Source of the DNA: Caecitellus pseudoparvulus
Taxonomy: Eukaryota > Bigyra: Bicosoecida
DNA: 64,000 nt
Assembly: GCA_965644315.1 (NCBI GenBank)
Contig: CBFFRQ010000094.1
Location: 124,001-188,000, forward strand
Reading direction: 5' to 3'
Shown here: in pieces, positions 1 to 10,200 of the stretch
Layout: each line of letters begins with the position of its first letter
Position numbering within the stretch: position 1 is the stretch's first letter
Made by a program: the position numbers and the translations under genes
Notes under the pieces: generated by a model
What the model saw: only the letters and a program-made list of their open reading frames with translations
The model's database searches: none
What the model was told of the DNA's origin: nothing

Positions 1-640
1 CGAGAAGAGGCCTGCCACCAGGCACACCGCGGGAAGCAGGCTGTTCATCAGACTCATTGCCCCCCGTGCGCGAACAAGGTAGTCGTAACGGTCACAGGCT
101 TGGTGTGGATCGTCTGCTCCATCCGGGCCAGCTGCCTCTTCCTGGGCGTTTTCAAGTGTGCTGGCAGCGCTGGGTACCAGACCAAATCCGAACAAGAGAA
201 GTACGCCCAGCCACAAAAGCGCGCACGTGTTCCAGAGGCAGCATTCCCTCTCGGTATTCCAGCCTAGAGGCAGGAAAGGACACCTCTCCAACCGCACATA
301 TCCAGTGTAGCTGCTCCTGCCATAACTCGAATCTCCACCACCTCCCCACGACACAAGAATATCACTTGGAAAGGGGGTTGGAATCACCACTGCCACGCGA
401 TTGATGCGCGGTGGGGTTCGGGATGTCCTGGCAATCTCACGCTGCAGCGACACCCATGCCAGCTTCGACATGCCGATCATCTCAATGCGCGCCGTGCTCC
501 CCACTCGCACGCCTACCAATGTCCCACAGCATGTGCATCATCGCCTCGGCACCTTCGGCCATGGGCACCGGGGCGAGCGGGGTGCGGTCCACGTGGCCCC
601 TGATTGGGCCAAGGCGGCCATCAGGGAAGTAGCGAAGCCA
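1..640 (-). CDS. Partial multi-exon membrane protein, truncated at left edge
   Basis: On the minus strand one frame stays open from about 480 to base 1. It encodes a soluble stretch (REIARTSRTPPRINRVAVV...), then a hydrophobic helix around LLWLGVLLLFGFGLV and a second around NSLLPAVCLVAGLF, so it is probably a membrane protein. A second coding-like stretch at about 640-500 (EIHKQCWLRYFPDGRLGPIR) is in another frame, so an exon junction or a frame break must lie near 500-520; I could not place a clean GT-AG pair. Further upstream, 866-657 has another hydrophobic stretch (VGVAVCAIGCIIGSVL) that may belong to the same gene. No family recognised. The protein continues beyond the window. Confidence 0.4.
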
Positions 641-951
641 GCATTGTTTGTGAATCTCATCTCAATACGACATACACGCAGCCCCAGACCTCCGCATCAA
701 GCGCGCGAAGGACACTCCCTATGATACACCCAATCGCGCACACTGCAACACCCACCCGAAGCCCACTTGCCTTCAAACACAGGCATGCCCCTCCACGACT
801 CTCAACAACGCGCGCAGGAATCCCAGGACACATCCCAATGCAAGACCACACGCCGCTGGTCCACAACCCTTCCCGCTCACCAACGCACTGCGTTTCTTAT
901 TCAATGCCTGACTCGTCATGTGCCTGCCAGCTTGGTGCAGCACGCCATGCC

Positions 952-3900
952 TTACCCACACCGCCGCCCAATCGTGGAACCTAAGAGGCCAAAGAGGAGC
1001 TCGGGCATCTGGGGGATTTGAGGGCGCGTGTACCCCGCCTTCTCTGCTCTAGAATACCACAAGGCGGCCTGTATCCTGTCTGGCGTGACACGCGCACCAC
1101 GGGTGTACATGGCGCCCAGCCGTGAGCACGCCTCAGCGGCGTACTCTGCAATACATCGCGCGTCCTCAGACGACGGTCGAAAACTGCCCCGACCAGCATC
1201 GGTGTGGGACTTGAGTTGTCGCAGCTCCCTCGTTGCTTCAGCCAAGAGCCGCTCAGCACGGTCAGCCCGGGACTTTGCTTCTGACACCTCACTTGCCGCC
1301 GCGAGTGCTCGCTCCTCTGCAGCCAGCGCTCGTTTCTTGGCCTCGGCTGCCTGCCGCTCCGCAGCCACAGCGCGCTGCTCTGCAGCGGCCACTCGCGACT
1401 GCACCTGTCCTCGCTGACCCTCAGCTGCCGACGCGCATTGTTCTGCCTCTACAGCGCGTGATTTCGCTGCACTGACCTGGATCCCGGCCGATGCCGCACG
1501 CTGCTCTGCAGCTGCCGCGCGTGCGTTGGCCTCAGATATCGCAACCTGTGCCGCTGCGAGCACAGCTTCCAGCGAGCTGACACTGAGCACAGCTAAGTTG
1601 TCCCCGCTTTCCAGATCCACGGCCCCGTCGTCTGCAGCCAGTGCCTCCCCATGCCGCTGCTCCAGCAGCCTGCGCACAGAGCTCCCCTTTGCGCCCGCAC
1701 ACGTCAGTCGGAAGCCGGGGCCAAGGCCCCACTGCCCACCTGCATGCACGTCAATTGCCTGCATACCAGTCAACGACAAGAGCTCCTTCACCACCGTCGC
1801 GTGGCCGTTTTGACAGGCCAGGCGGAAGGCCAGCTCTTGCTGGGCGTGCACGTCCACAGCCTGGGAGCCCGTCTGCGCGAGCAGTCGCCGTACACGGGAG
1901 CCGCTTCCTTTGCTGCAGGCGGCGATGAAAGGGCTGCCGCCCCCCTCGCCTTCCAGCTCGGACAAGGTATCTTCGCTGGAGCACTGCACCAGTGTGTCAG
2001 CACGTGCAAGACAGCGAGGGGCAGTGGCCTGCTCCCTGTGGCACACGCTTGTGTACCCTTCTGCGCAGCATCCCGCCCCACCTCCAGCCACACACCGCAA
2101 CACTTCGCCCCAAGCCCCCTCACATTCCTCGCCAGCCCCCACAAATAGTCCCAGCTGTGGCTCACCACCCCCGCCTTCCATGCCCAGTATCTCACGCAGC
2201 ACGCGGACCACACTCCGCCCCCCCTCCCCGGCATCCACTTCACTCCATACACCTGAGCACGCCCCCAGCAACACCTGGCACGAGCCAGCCTTCAGAGCAG
2301 ACACAAAGTCCCCCACTGAGCAGGATGGTAGCCCCACCACCACGAAGCTGCCCACGTCCACACCACCCAGTGCGACGCCACACGCCTCTGCAGCAGCACA
2401 CACAGCCAGCACCTGCTTGCTCACACACTCCCGGTCAAGTCGCCCCACATCGGACCAGGCTTCGTCAAACACAACTCGGCCCAGCGACCAGCCTGCCTCA
2501 CAGTGCACTTGCACAGTCACTTCGCTCGTCAGGCCGAACGGTGCAGATGCCGTGGCGCTGTGGCAGGAATACTGCACTGCTGCGCCCTGCACCCCCTGAG
2601 CAAAGCGAGGCAAGCCTTGCGCCTGCCTGGCCAAGTCACAACGCACCACGGCCTCTACGCTGCTGCACAAGGCGCCTGCCACCGTGGCCACTTGGGAGCA
2701 CCACTCCTCTATAACTTGGCGGTCAGTGTCAGCGTCTTGTGCGAGCACCTCGCGCATTTGGAACACGAAATCCGCCTCGCTGTGGAAGCACCGGACACCC
2801 GCCACCACTTGCACGTCGTGCACTCGGCGCAGCTGGTGAGCTCCAACTGCTTCCACACACACCAGTGTGCTGGTCAGTGTGGCCATGGCGCTTGCAGCAG
2901 CCTCCAAGTGCTGGGCAGCTGCTGTGCTTGTCAGGCCACCTGTGCCCCCCCCTTGCAACCACGCCGCCTGCTGCCACATGGTGGCCAGGGCGTGAGCCGC
3001 GGTGTCGCCACTGCCACCACTCTGTGAGGCGGTTGGAAGTTGATGCTGGACCTTATGGTCGTGCTCCTTGCGCCTCCTCCACCAGTGGGCCAGGCTGACC
3101 ACAGCGTCGTGTGCACTCGCCCTACCCACATTGAACCACGCCTCCAGGACAGGGCCCCACAGCGCATCCCCAGCCGGCAATGCGTCCACATCTGCGCCAG
3201 ATGCCGCCTGGTGCAGCACATCCACGGCACAGAAGCACCGGAAGGACAGGTACTCCAGCGCAGCACATGCATCCACCTGCCCGCCCTGCCCCTGCAGCAG
3301 GTCTGCCCGCTCCAACATGGCACCCGCCGCTTCACGCAGCAGCCCCTCCAGCCCCACAAGCGTGACAGGCTCCCAGAACGCACTGCGCGGAAGAGGCTGC
3401 TCACGAGCCATGGCCGCCAGCCCGCGCAGAGCAACGCCGGCAAGCTCAGCACCCTCGGGCAAACACCGCACTTTGGCCAGACACGCCAGGACGGCCTCAG
3501 CTGGTGCCTTCCCAGCCACAGGCCCAGCATGGCCCCATCCAGCGCCTGCATGTGTGTGGCATCCTGCCTGTGTGCGAGAATGGGGTGTGCAATGAGTGGT
3601 TGGCGGGCAATGGGATGCGGCAGTCGACAAATGCAAGATCCGCTGCTGGGTTGCCACAAGCACTTCCACTTGAGGCAGGCACGCCAGCCAGGGAGACACA
3701 ACGCACCATTGGGCAAGATGGGCAGAACTTGATGAAGGTAGACTTGTCCTGTTGCCGTGAACTCTGCGCGGAAGTGCTCAGAAGTGTCCGGGTGAGGGGC
3801 TGAAATGGTCACCCTGTCGCTGGCGACCAGAGAACGTCAAACTTGTGTGGCAGCTTTCACAGCTGCAAGGGTGGGTGGTCGTATTGTAGAGTCGCTCTGC

Positions 3901-4076
3901 GTCATGCTAGGAAATTTATGAAATTGTATGCTGTTGCAGAATTTGTTAAGCATCTCTCGCTGAGACATCGATCTCCATCCAACCACATCCGGGGGAGGAG
4001 TCTCACCCAGAGCAAGAAGTGCAAACTTGCTCTGTGCCTTCCCCCCCGCATCCCTCAGGCTCAAGACCTCCTGCAT
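952..4076 (-). CDS. Ankyrin / coiled-coil / Sel1-like protein, three exons
   Basis: Model: exon 1 4076-4007, exon 2 3799-3707, exon 3 3563-952 (introns 207 and 143 nt; donors GTGAGA and GTGCGT; acceptors TTTCAG and GGCAG). This joins in phase to about 924 residues and explains why exon 2 has no ATG and is preceded by an in-frame TGA. The N-terminal two thirds has no family I recognise. Then come two ankyrin-like units (FRLACQNGHATVVKELLSLT, then VDVHA), an Ala/Glu/Arg-rich coiled coil of roughly 120 residues, and a C-terminal Sel1-like unit (LGAMYTRGARVTPDRIQAAL). The ankyrin units match the repeat type in the protein at 49966-51072. A further intron near 2000-2080 is possible because that stretch reads poorly as protein. 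Probably a cytosolic scaffold; role unknown. Confidence 0.7.
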
Positions 4077-4164
4077 GGCGGCTTTCTCTAGCTGCGGCTT
4101 GTTTGGTGACAGGAACACCCCGGGTCTCCACGGTCACGCACTGGATGCATTCATGCCTGCCTGC

Positions 4165-5979
4165 TCAAACAGCTGCGTCCGCCGTCCCTTGCTCCTCGCC
4201 TGGAGCATCCTCCTCTACGTCTGCGAAGAAGCTGGAAGCCACAACGGTAAGGGCCAAGGGTGCGTTCCTCTCCCTAGCAGCGAGAGACTCCTGCCACTTC
4301 GTGCTGGCAATGGCCAGGAGTGTCCGTGGAATGAGTGTAATGGTCCCTGCTATGACATCCGCTCCAGCGCCTGCTGCTGCCTCGAGAACGCCACTTCGCG
4401 CAGCCACTGCAGCTGTGCCAAAGTTGGTGCCAAGTTTTGCTGCCTCTAGCACACAGATCCAGCATGTGCAGGCGCGATCTTCGTCGCCTCGGTTCACTGC
4501 CGTGCAGTACTGCACGATAGATTCTGGCGCAGGTGGCAGCATGGAAAACAGGAGCTGACCGCCCGTAAGGCCGATAGGGCAAGCAACTTTCGTATAGTTC
4601 CTGCCCACTTCGCGTTGCACAAGGCTCCCAACCTGAGCAGCGGTGCTCCCGGCAATGGGGTTCCCGTTTGCTGTGGCATGCAAGACTGCAAACAGACGCC
4701 ATACATAGAATGCCACAAAGTGTCCAAACGGTGAAAGTGACGCTGCGTTCCGCACTGGGCGTGCCACTAGCTCTGCAGGCAGCTGCACTGCGTTGTCCGC
4801 AAGCGTACGCACGGCAAAGGCAGCGGCACCGAGCATCTTCAATGGACCCGGCAGCCAAGAGCGTTCGGTGTACTTTTTCCATGTAATGGAGGCCTCATGG
4901 TCAAACAGTTTGGTGGTTGCCGTTCCTGTCAGGCGGCCAAAGTTGGTCATGTCCACCGTTTTTCCTCCGTGCACGAAGCTATCAAGCCCCGGCATGATGG
5001 AGGGAGCTGGCAAGCCAACGACAGAGTCTGCACAATGATGCACTCGCAAGTAGCCGCTCCCTGATGCAATGTTGTACTTGGCGTGGTCGCCATTCAGCAC
5101 CTCTGCGAGGCAGTCAATGTACACGGCATTCCCGACTCGGGGCTGCCCGAATGTGATCAGGCGGAGAGGGTGCGCGCCTTGTGCCACGCTGATCGCAGCG
5201 GCGCGTCCTCTCAAGCGGGAGTCGACGAAGATCTTGTTCGACAACAGGACAGCGAGGGCTCCTCCCAGGGAGTGCCCTGTGACCAGAAGCGGCGCGGTAG
5301 CTGATGTGTTGGCGGTGGCCATGAGTGCGGCAAGGGGCCGCTCCAGCACGCGCCACAGAGCCACTGCGCACTTCATGAAGCCTTTGTGCACTCGTGCCGC
5401 ATAGCGGAGGTTTCGCTGGATGTCAGCTTCAGTCCAGCTGTCAAAGTCGCCGCGTGCCATTGCTTGCTCATTGCGAACGCCCTGCACCATGGTGAACTCG
5501 AAGTTCCTCTTCCAGTTCTTGCGTGTTTCAGACCCACGGACAGCAACAATGACGAAATTGCGGGTGGCTCCAATGAGCGCCACAAGATCTTGCTCTTCGC
5601 ATTTAACAACATCGTGGTGTTCCAGGCCAAATGAACGCCACAGATCCGGCTCATATGCAGTAGAAGAAGCTGCAAGTGCGACTGCCAGCTCGTCCACGCG
5701 GAGGGGCTTGCTGAGGATGCCACGTTGCTGCATCACAAACTTGCGCATCAACGCATCATCGGCATCCACTGCAGCTCTTGCGTCCTCCTTCGAACGGCCG
5801 ATGAAGTGCCCGAAGCGAGACAGACGCGAAACTATGAGCTTCGGTGGATAGTCGGCCAACTGCTCCGCCAAAGGCATAAAGGGGTGAACATTGAACACTC
5901 GGTTGGCGAATCCAACGATCAACGATCCAGTAGGGTCCTGGTCATACCCTTCCCACTCGCTGTCATCGGCGGCTGCCAT
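4165..5979 (-). CDS. Class 3 (alpha/beta fold) lipase
   Basis: This 604-residue single-exon protein is a fungal-lipase-like (class 3) triacylglycerol or diacylglycerol lipase that hydrolyses acyl esters. The nucleophile elbow GHSLGG lies at about residues 235-240 (Ser237). The likely catalytic Asp is in HHCADSVVGLP (about 318), and the likely His is in FDHEASITWKKY (about 361). The block TFGQPRVGN before the Asp is typical of the family. I start at the ATG at 5979; an open frame continues a few codons upstream without another ATG. After the catalytic domain, about 225 residues form a long C-terminal region with several Ala-rich hydrophobic stretches that could bind membranes. No signal peptide is evident. 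Substrate cannot be told from sequence. Confidence 0.88.
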   Translation of the reverse strand: MAAADDSEWEGYDQDPTGSLIVGFANRVFNVHPFMPLAEQLADYPPKLIVSRLSRFGHFIGRSKEDARAAVDADDALMRKFVMQQRGILSKPLRVDELAVALAASSTAYEPDLWRSFGLEHHDVVKCEEQDLVALIGATRNFVIVAVRGSETRKNWKRNFEFTMVQGVRNEQAMARGDFDSWTEADIQRNLRYAARVHKGFMKCAVALWRVLERPLAALMATANTSATAPLLVTGHSLGGALAVLLSNKIFVDSRLRGRAAAISVAQGAHPLRLITFGQPRVGNAVYIDCLAEVLNGDHAKYNIASGSGYLRVHHCADSVVGLPAPSIMPGLDSFVHGGKTVDMTNFGRLTGTATTKLFDHEASITWKKYTERSWLPGPLKMLGAAAFAVRTLADNAVQLPAELVARPVRNAASLSPFGHFVAFYVWRLFAVLHATANGNPIAGSTAAQVGSLVQREVGRNYTKVACPIGLTGGQLLFSMLPPAPESIVQYCTAVNRGDEDRACTCWICVLEAAKLGTNFGTAAVAARSGVLEAAAGAGADVIAGTITLIPRTLLAIASTKWQESLAARERNAPLALTVVASSFFADVEEDAPGEEQGTADAAV

Positions 5980-6258
5980 TGTCACAAGCGCTTTTCCCTG
6001 CGGTGCGGACAGGACTTGCCTCGGGTTGGAGCCGAATCACGCGGCGGCCTGCGAGCGAAGAGCGTGGGGCACCTGCAAGATTGAAAATATTGTTGAAAGT
6101 GCTTCTTTCGATGCTTTGACGTTCCACAGCGCTTGCAGGGCAGGTGGCGCAGGGCTGCGCGCTGCCACCGCGTTGCATGCCGAATGTTGGCAGCCTCTTC
6201 AGGGGCGCGACCCCTGAGCCACAGCAGGGGGTTCTACTCGGCATGATTCGCAGCTACG

Positions 6259-6813
6259 TCACACTAAAAGGCACCCCGTGCCCAAAGCGACACACATTTC
6301 AAGTTCGCTAGCCTCGCCTTTCGTATTGCACAGCCGTTTCAGCGAAGCAAAGCTGTCCGCCAGCGCTTGCGACTGACCGGTCAGCACAGCCCAAGCGGGG
6401 GCAACGAGCGCCAAACACCGACACGGTTGACAAGTAGTACTCACGATGGGGTGGAGTGAGAAGGAAGGGAAAAAAGAGGTGGTTGGGAGTGAAGCGATGA
6501 TTGGAGTGGAAGGTTGGATTTGAGCGACTGCTAAGACTGCAAATGCTGCGCCCACGGTGCTGGAAAACCAGACCCCGGGCCTGTAAACAGCATGAAAAGC
6601 CAAATCCACCATGTCTTCTTGCTGACCCCACCCCTCGCGATTGTCTGCAGCGCCGGCAGAGGCTGCAGCCGTCGTCGAGCGGATCGCTCGCACTTGCGAC
6701 AAGCACACCTCGCTGAGCACGCAACGTTCACATGCTTGTTCGGTGCCAAACTGGTCCGTAGCTTCCCTTGTTGCGATAAAAGGACAAACGTTTCACTGAG
6801 ATTTCAATTCCAT
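6259..6813 (-). CDS. Possible small two-exon gene, hypothetical
   Basis: A frame on the minus strand down to the stop at 6259 has coding-like composition and one hydrophobic segment (GVWFSSTVGAAFAVLAVAQI). One model is a 17-nt exon 6813-6797 (MELKS), a 216-nt intron starting GTGAAACG and ending TTTACAG, then exon 6580-6259, giving 112 residues. The start lies 37 nt downstream of a GCGGAAATTG motif, the spacing seen at other genes here. A strong internal donor (GTGAGTAC at 6444) suggests that the transcript may instead splice onward, possibly into the 5' part of the lipase gene. No family recognised. Confidence 0.3.
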
Positions 6814-6850
6814 GCAGCGCAGGAGCTCTGCAAACGTCCGTCGCAAGCAC

Positions 6851-6861
6851 TGCGGAAATTG
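6851..6861 (+). promoter_or_regulatory. TGCGGAAATTG promoter-proximal motif
   Basis: Perfect 11-mer, 37 nt upstream of the ATG at 6813 (minus-strand gene). It supports a transcription start here. Confidence 0.45.
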
Positions 6862-7213
6862 GCACCTGGGCAGAGCTTGCGACATGCCTTCAAAACCACT
6901 GCAGGAGACTCACAGGAGGTTCCTGCGGCTGCAAAGCAAACCCAGCCACTATAAATCCCTGACAGCTCCCCTCCCTTGCACTTGAAGCTGCGTGCCACGC
7001 TGCTATGGTTGGTGCGAGCACGCTGCTGTGGCTCCCCCAACCTCACCGCTGCTCAGTCCACGTCAAGCACCGCACAGACTTGCAGCGTGCCCCAGAAAAC
7101 AGACTAACAGCACTCCGAAAGACACAGCATCTATACTAGGCACATTTCGGCCATCTCTGGCTGGATCTGAGGCCTGGTAACGGCATGGCGCAATGGTGTG
7201 GCCCTCCGCTTCG
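6862..7213. other. Intergenic, no gene seen
   Basis: These 352 bases lie downstream of the IQ-protein stop and upstream of the motif at 6851. The short frames in both strands look like noise. I see no repeat, RNA gene or convincing signal. Confidence 0.5.
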
Positions 7214-10200
7214 TCACCTGCGCCGCCTGGCATCTGGCAACTCGTCTTCGAACCAGTCAAACTGGAAGGTGCGGTGGTCGCTGACTTTGGCCTTGACGGG
7301 GCGCAGGCGGCGCAGGGCCGTGCGCCAGTGCAGCATGGCGGAGCGCGTCGCAGCGACGACCAGTGGTCGCATGAGTGCTTTCAGTGCCTCACGTCCCGTG
7401 GGCGGCGCCAGGGCGGCACGTTGGGCAGGCTGCAGGAGGGCTGCAAAGGCGACGTGGGGGGGATGGGCGCCGCCCCGGGAGGGGGAGACGGCACCACCTC
7501 CCCCTGTTGTCGGGACTGGGTCTGGGGCGGTGTCCACTGTGAGGGGTGCTGGGTGTGGGGCGGCTGATGGGCGTGTCACGCCTGGGGTGGGTGGGCCCAT
7601 GAGTCCCGGAACGGGCCCATCATCGGTGCCCATGGCGGCTTGCAGGCTGCCCAGGGCTGCTGCGAGTGGGTCAGATGCGGCGTGTGGGCCCACCCAGGGC
7701 TGAGCAGCGCCTGCACGGGGCGTGCCTGCGCCCACACTGCGGGGTGTGGCGCCACCCCCGTCAGTTTCCCGTGTCACGTCCCTTTCACGCGCCGCACCAC
7801 TGCGGGGGGTGGTGCCACCATGCCGCCCCTGGCGAGGCGACACAGAGCCCCGTGAGGGGGGGCGCAACACCCCCCCACCCCCCCCTGCACCAGCCACACC
7901 AGGCGGCGCAGGCGGCGGCGCCAGGGCTGCCTTGGAGGGTGGCGGCAGGGCAGGCAGGGGGGGTGCGTACATGGCCCGGTGGTCTTGGTGAGCACGGACC
8001 AATTGGTCCGCGTAGGCGTCCCATCCCCCCTGCACGGCTGCCCGCAGGTCGGCCTGAGACACCCCAGCCCACGCTGGCACGTCAGCGACATCCTGGTGGC
8101 TGCGCACGAGGTGCGACTCGAGGTCGTGCGTCAGCACTCGTCGAGCCGTGGACAGCATCAGCAGCACTGGTGGCGCCCGCCTCGCATGTGCGACCAGGGC
8201 CGCGAGCTGTGCCCGTCGCGCTTTCAGTCGTGTCGCGGCGGCCTCTTCAGACAGCAGCTCACGGGCGGCAGACAGGTCGGGTTTGCCGTCTTTGTTCCGT
8301 GTTCCGGGTCGGGATCCGCTGGCCGTCGGTCCTCCCCCTCCCGCCGCATCCTCTGCCCGGCGCCATTCCATCAGGCCGGCTCGCCAGTGGGCATGTCGCA
8401 GGCGCCGAACGAGGCGGTCGCACGCCATGGCTTGCAAGGCGGGCCCCGGTGGCACAGGTCGCATGTGCAGAGGAATGGATGCCAGCACCACCTCCAGCTC
8501 CATGGGCAGGGTTGCCTTGGAGGGTGGCAGGAACATGCCGTTGGAGTGTGCCTCTGCCGCCGCCTCCACGTTGAAGTCGCCAGCTGAGGCCGCCACTGCG
8601 GCGTCGGCAGCCGCAGCGGCAGCTGCTTCCGGGTCCGCATCGGGTTCAGCCTTGGCGGCGGCGGCCTCTGCGAGTTCCTGCGACCTTAGCTCGCGCCGCA
8701 GGGCCCGGTCCAGCTGGCGGTCGGACACCCCCCGCAGTCCACTGGGGCGTGCGGCTGCGGTGGGCCCAGTCTTGCCGGGGGCCTCAGGGGACGATGACGC
8801 CCCAGCCCCCCCCGTCGGCACCAAGCCCAGACTCAGGGCCCTGTCTTCCCCCCGGTTCGAGCTGGTTTCCGTGGTTGCCTGGATGTCGGCCTTCAGGGCC
8901 CGTGTCACGGCGCGGTTGCTGGGGACGAACACCCCCCCCGTGCCCGGGGGCGGCAGCGCCGACACCGTTCCGCGTCGTTGGCCCAGGAGCTGCAGCTGCA
9001 ATTTCCGCACGCGGCCTTCCAGCGCCGCTTGTCCCCCCGGCCGAAACCCCCAGTCAGAGGGGGCGGGGCGGTCAGAGACGGAGCGGGGGCGGCGGTGGGG
9101 GCGGCGAGTCAACAGGGTGGGCCCACCCCATCCGTGCGACCCGGCGCCCCCGGCTCCGCTGGCCTTGGACATGCGCAGGGCAGACTGGATGCGGGGGGAG
9201 GTGAGGGGGGGGTCCACAGTGCCCCACCCCCCCCTCGCGGACCCTGTGCGGTGCAGGGGTGTGCGACCCCCCCCGTTCCCCCCCTGCCCCTTGAACAGGG
9301 TCATGGGCAGTGGCTCTGCCGTGGGGGGCAGGAGCTGTGCCATGAGGGGGTTCAACGCAGCACGCAGGGTGGGGAAGAGGAGGGGGTCCCACAGGCACCC
9401 CCCCTCATCCCCCCCTTGGACCCCCCTCCCAGCCACCGCCGCGGCCACGGGTGGCAGCACAAGTTCCCGCAGTATGCTGGGCAGCAGAGTCAGAGCTGAG
9501 GGCAAGCGTGGGGTGTTCCGTGCACCTCGCCCCGTGCTGGTGCGTTTCAGCAGGCTGACGTGGCGGCTGCGCATGCGGTAGGGTGCCGTGGGTGGCAGCT
9601 GCTCAACTTCCGCACTCCACGCCCAGGGGTGGGAGGTGGCCCGACTCACAGCGTACCCTGCGCGGGCGGTGGGCCCACGTGTCGGGGCCAGGTCCAAGTC
9701 TGGCTGGGTGTAGTACTGGATGAGGACCTTGTTGGAACGCCGGCGCGTGTTCCGGCTTGGATCCAGTGGGTCGGGCACGACCTCATCCGGGGGCGGTAGG
9801 GATACAGCGACGCCTTGCGCCAGAGCCCGCATGACGCGGCTGGCACGGTGAGGGGTGGGCCCACCTCCCCGCGCAGACTGCGCACCCCCCCCGTCCCCCC
9901 CCTCCTGTCCCTGCCGCAGGGCCAGCCCGGCTGCGGCGAGGTCTGCTGTGCTGCCCGCTTGCACTGCGACGCGGGGGGAATGGGCCCATGCCTCGCCGCC
10001 CCGTCGCAGGGCCTTGGCGGCACGTCGCACAGCGAGCTGCTTGCGTCGCCAGGCGGGGTCGGCTTGTGCCTGTACAATGCGCACTAACGTGCCGCCCTTG
10101 CCGCCCGTATTACTCTCCCATTGCGCCACTGCCCGCAGCACTGCCGCAGCGTAAATCTCCGCAACCAGCTCGTCCCACACGGAAGCCAGCAGCTCACGCC

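Noticed and set aside
3837-3839. In-frame TGA as selenocysteine or stop readthrough in the 952-4076 gene
   Set aside because: A GTGAGA...TTTCAG intron (4006-3800) removes the TGA and joins the frames exactly; no SECIS-like reason to prefer recoding.
8148-9581. 477-codon plus-strand open frame opposite the IQ-protein gene
   Set aside because: Antisense shadow of GC-rich Ala/Pro/Gly codons; no domain and the minus strand has the coherent protein.
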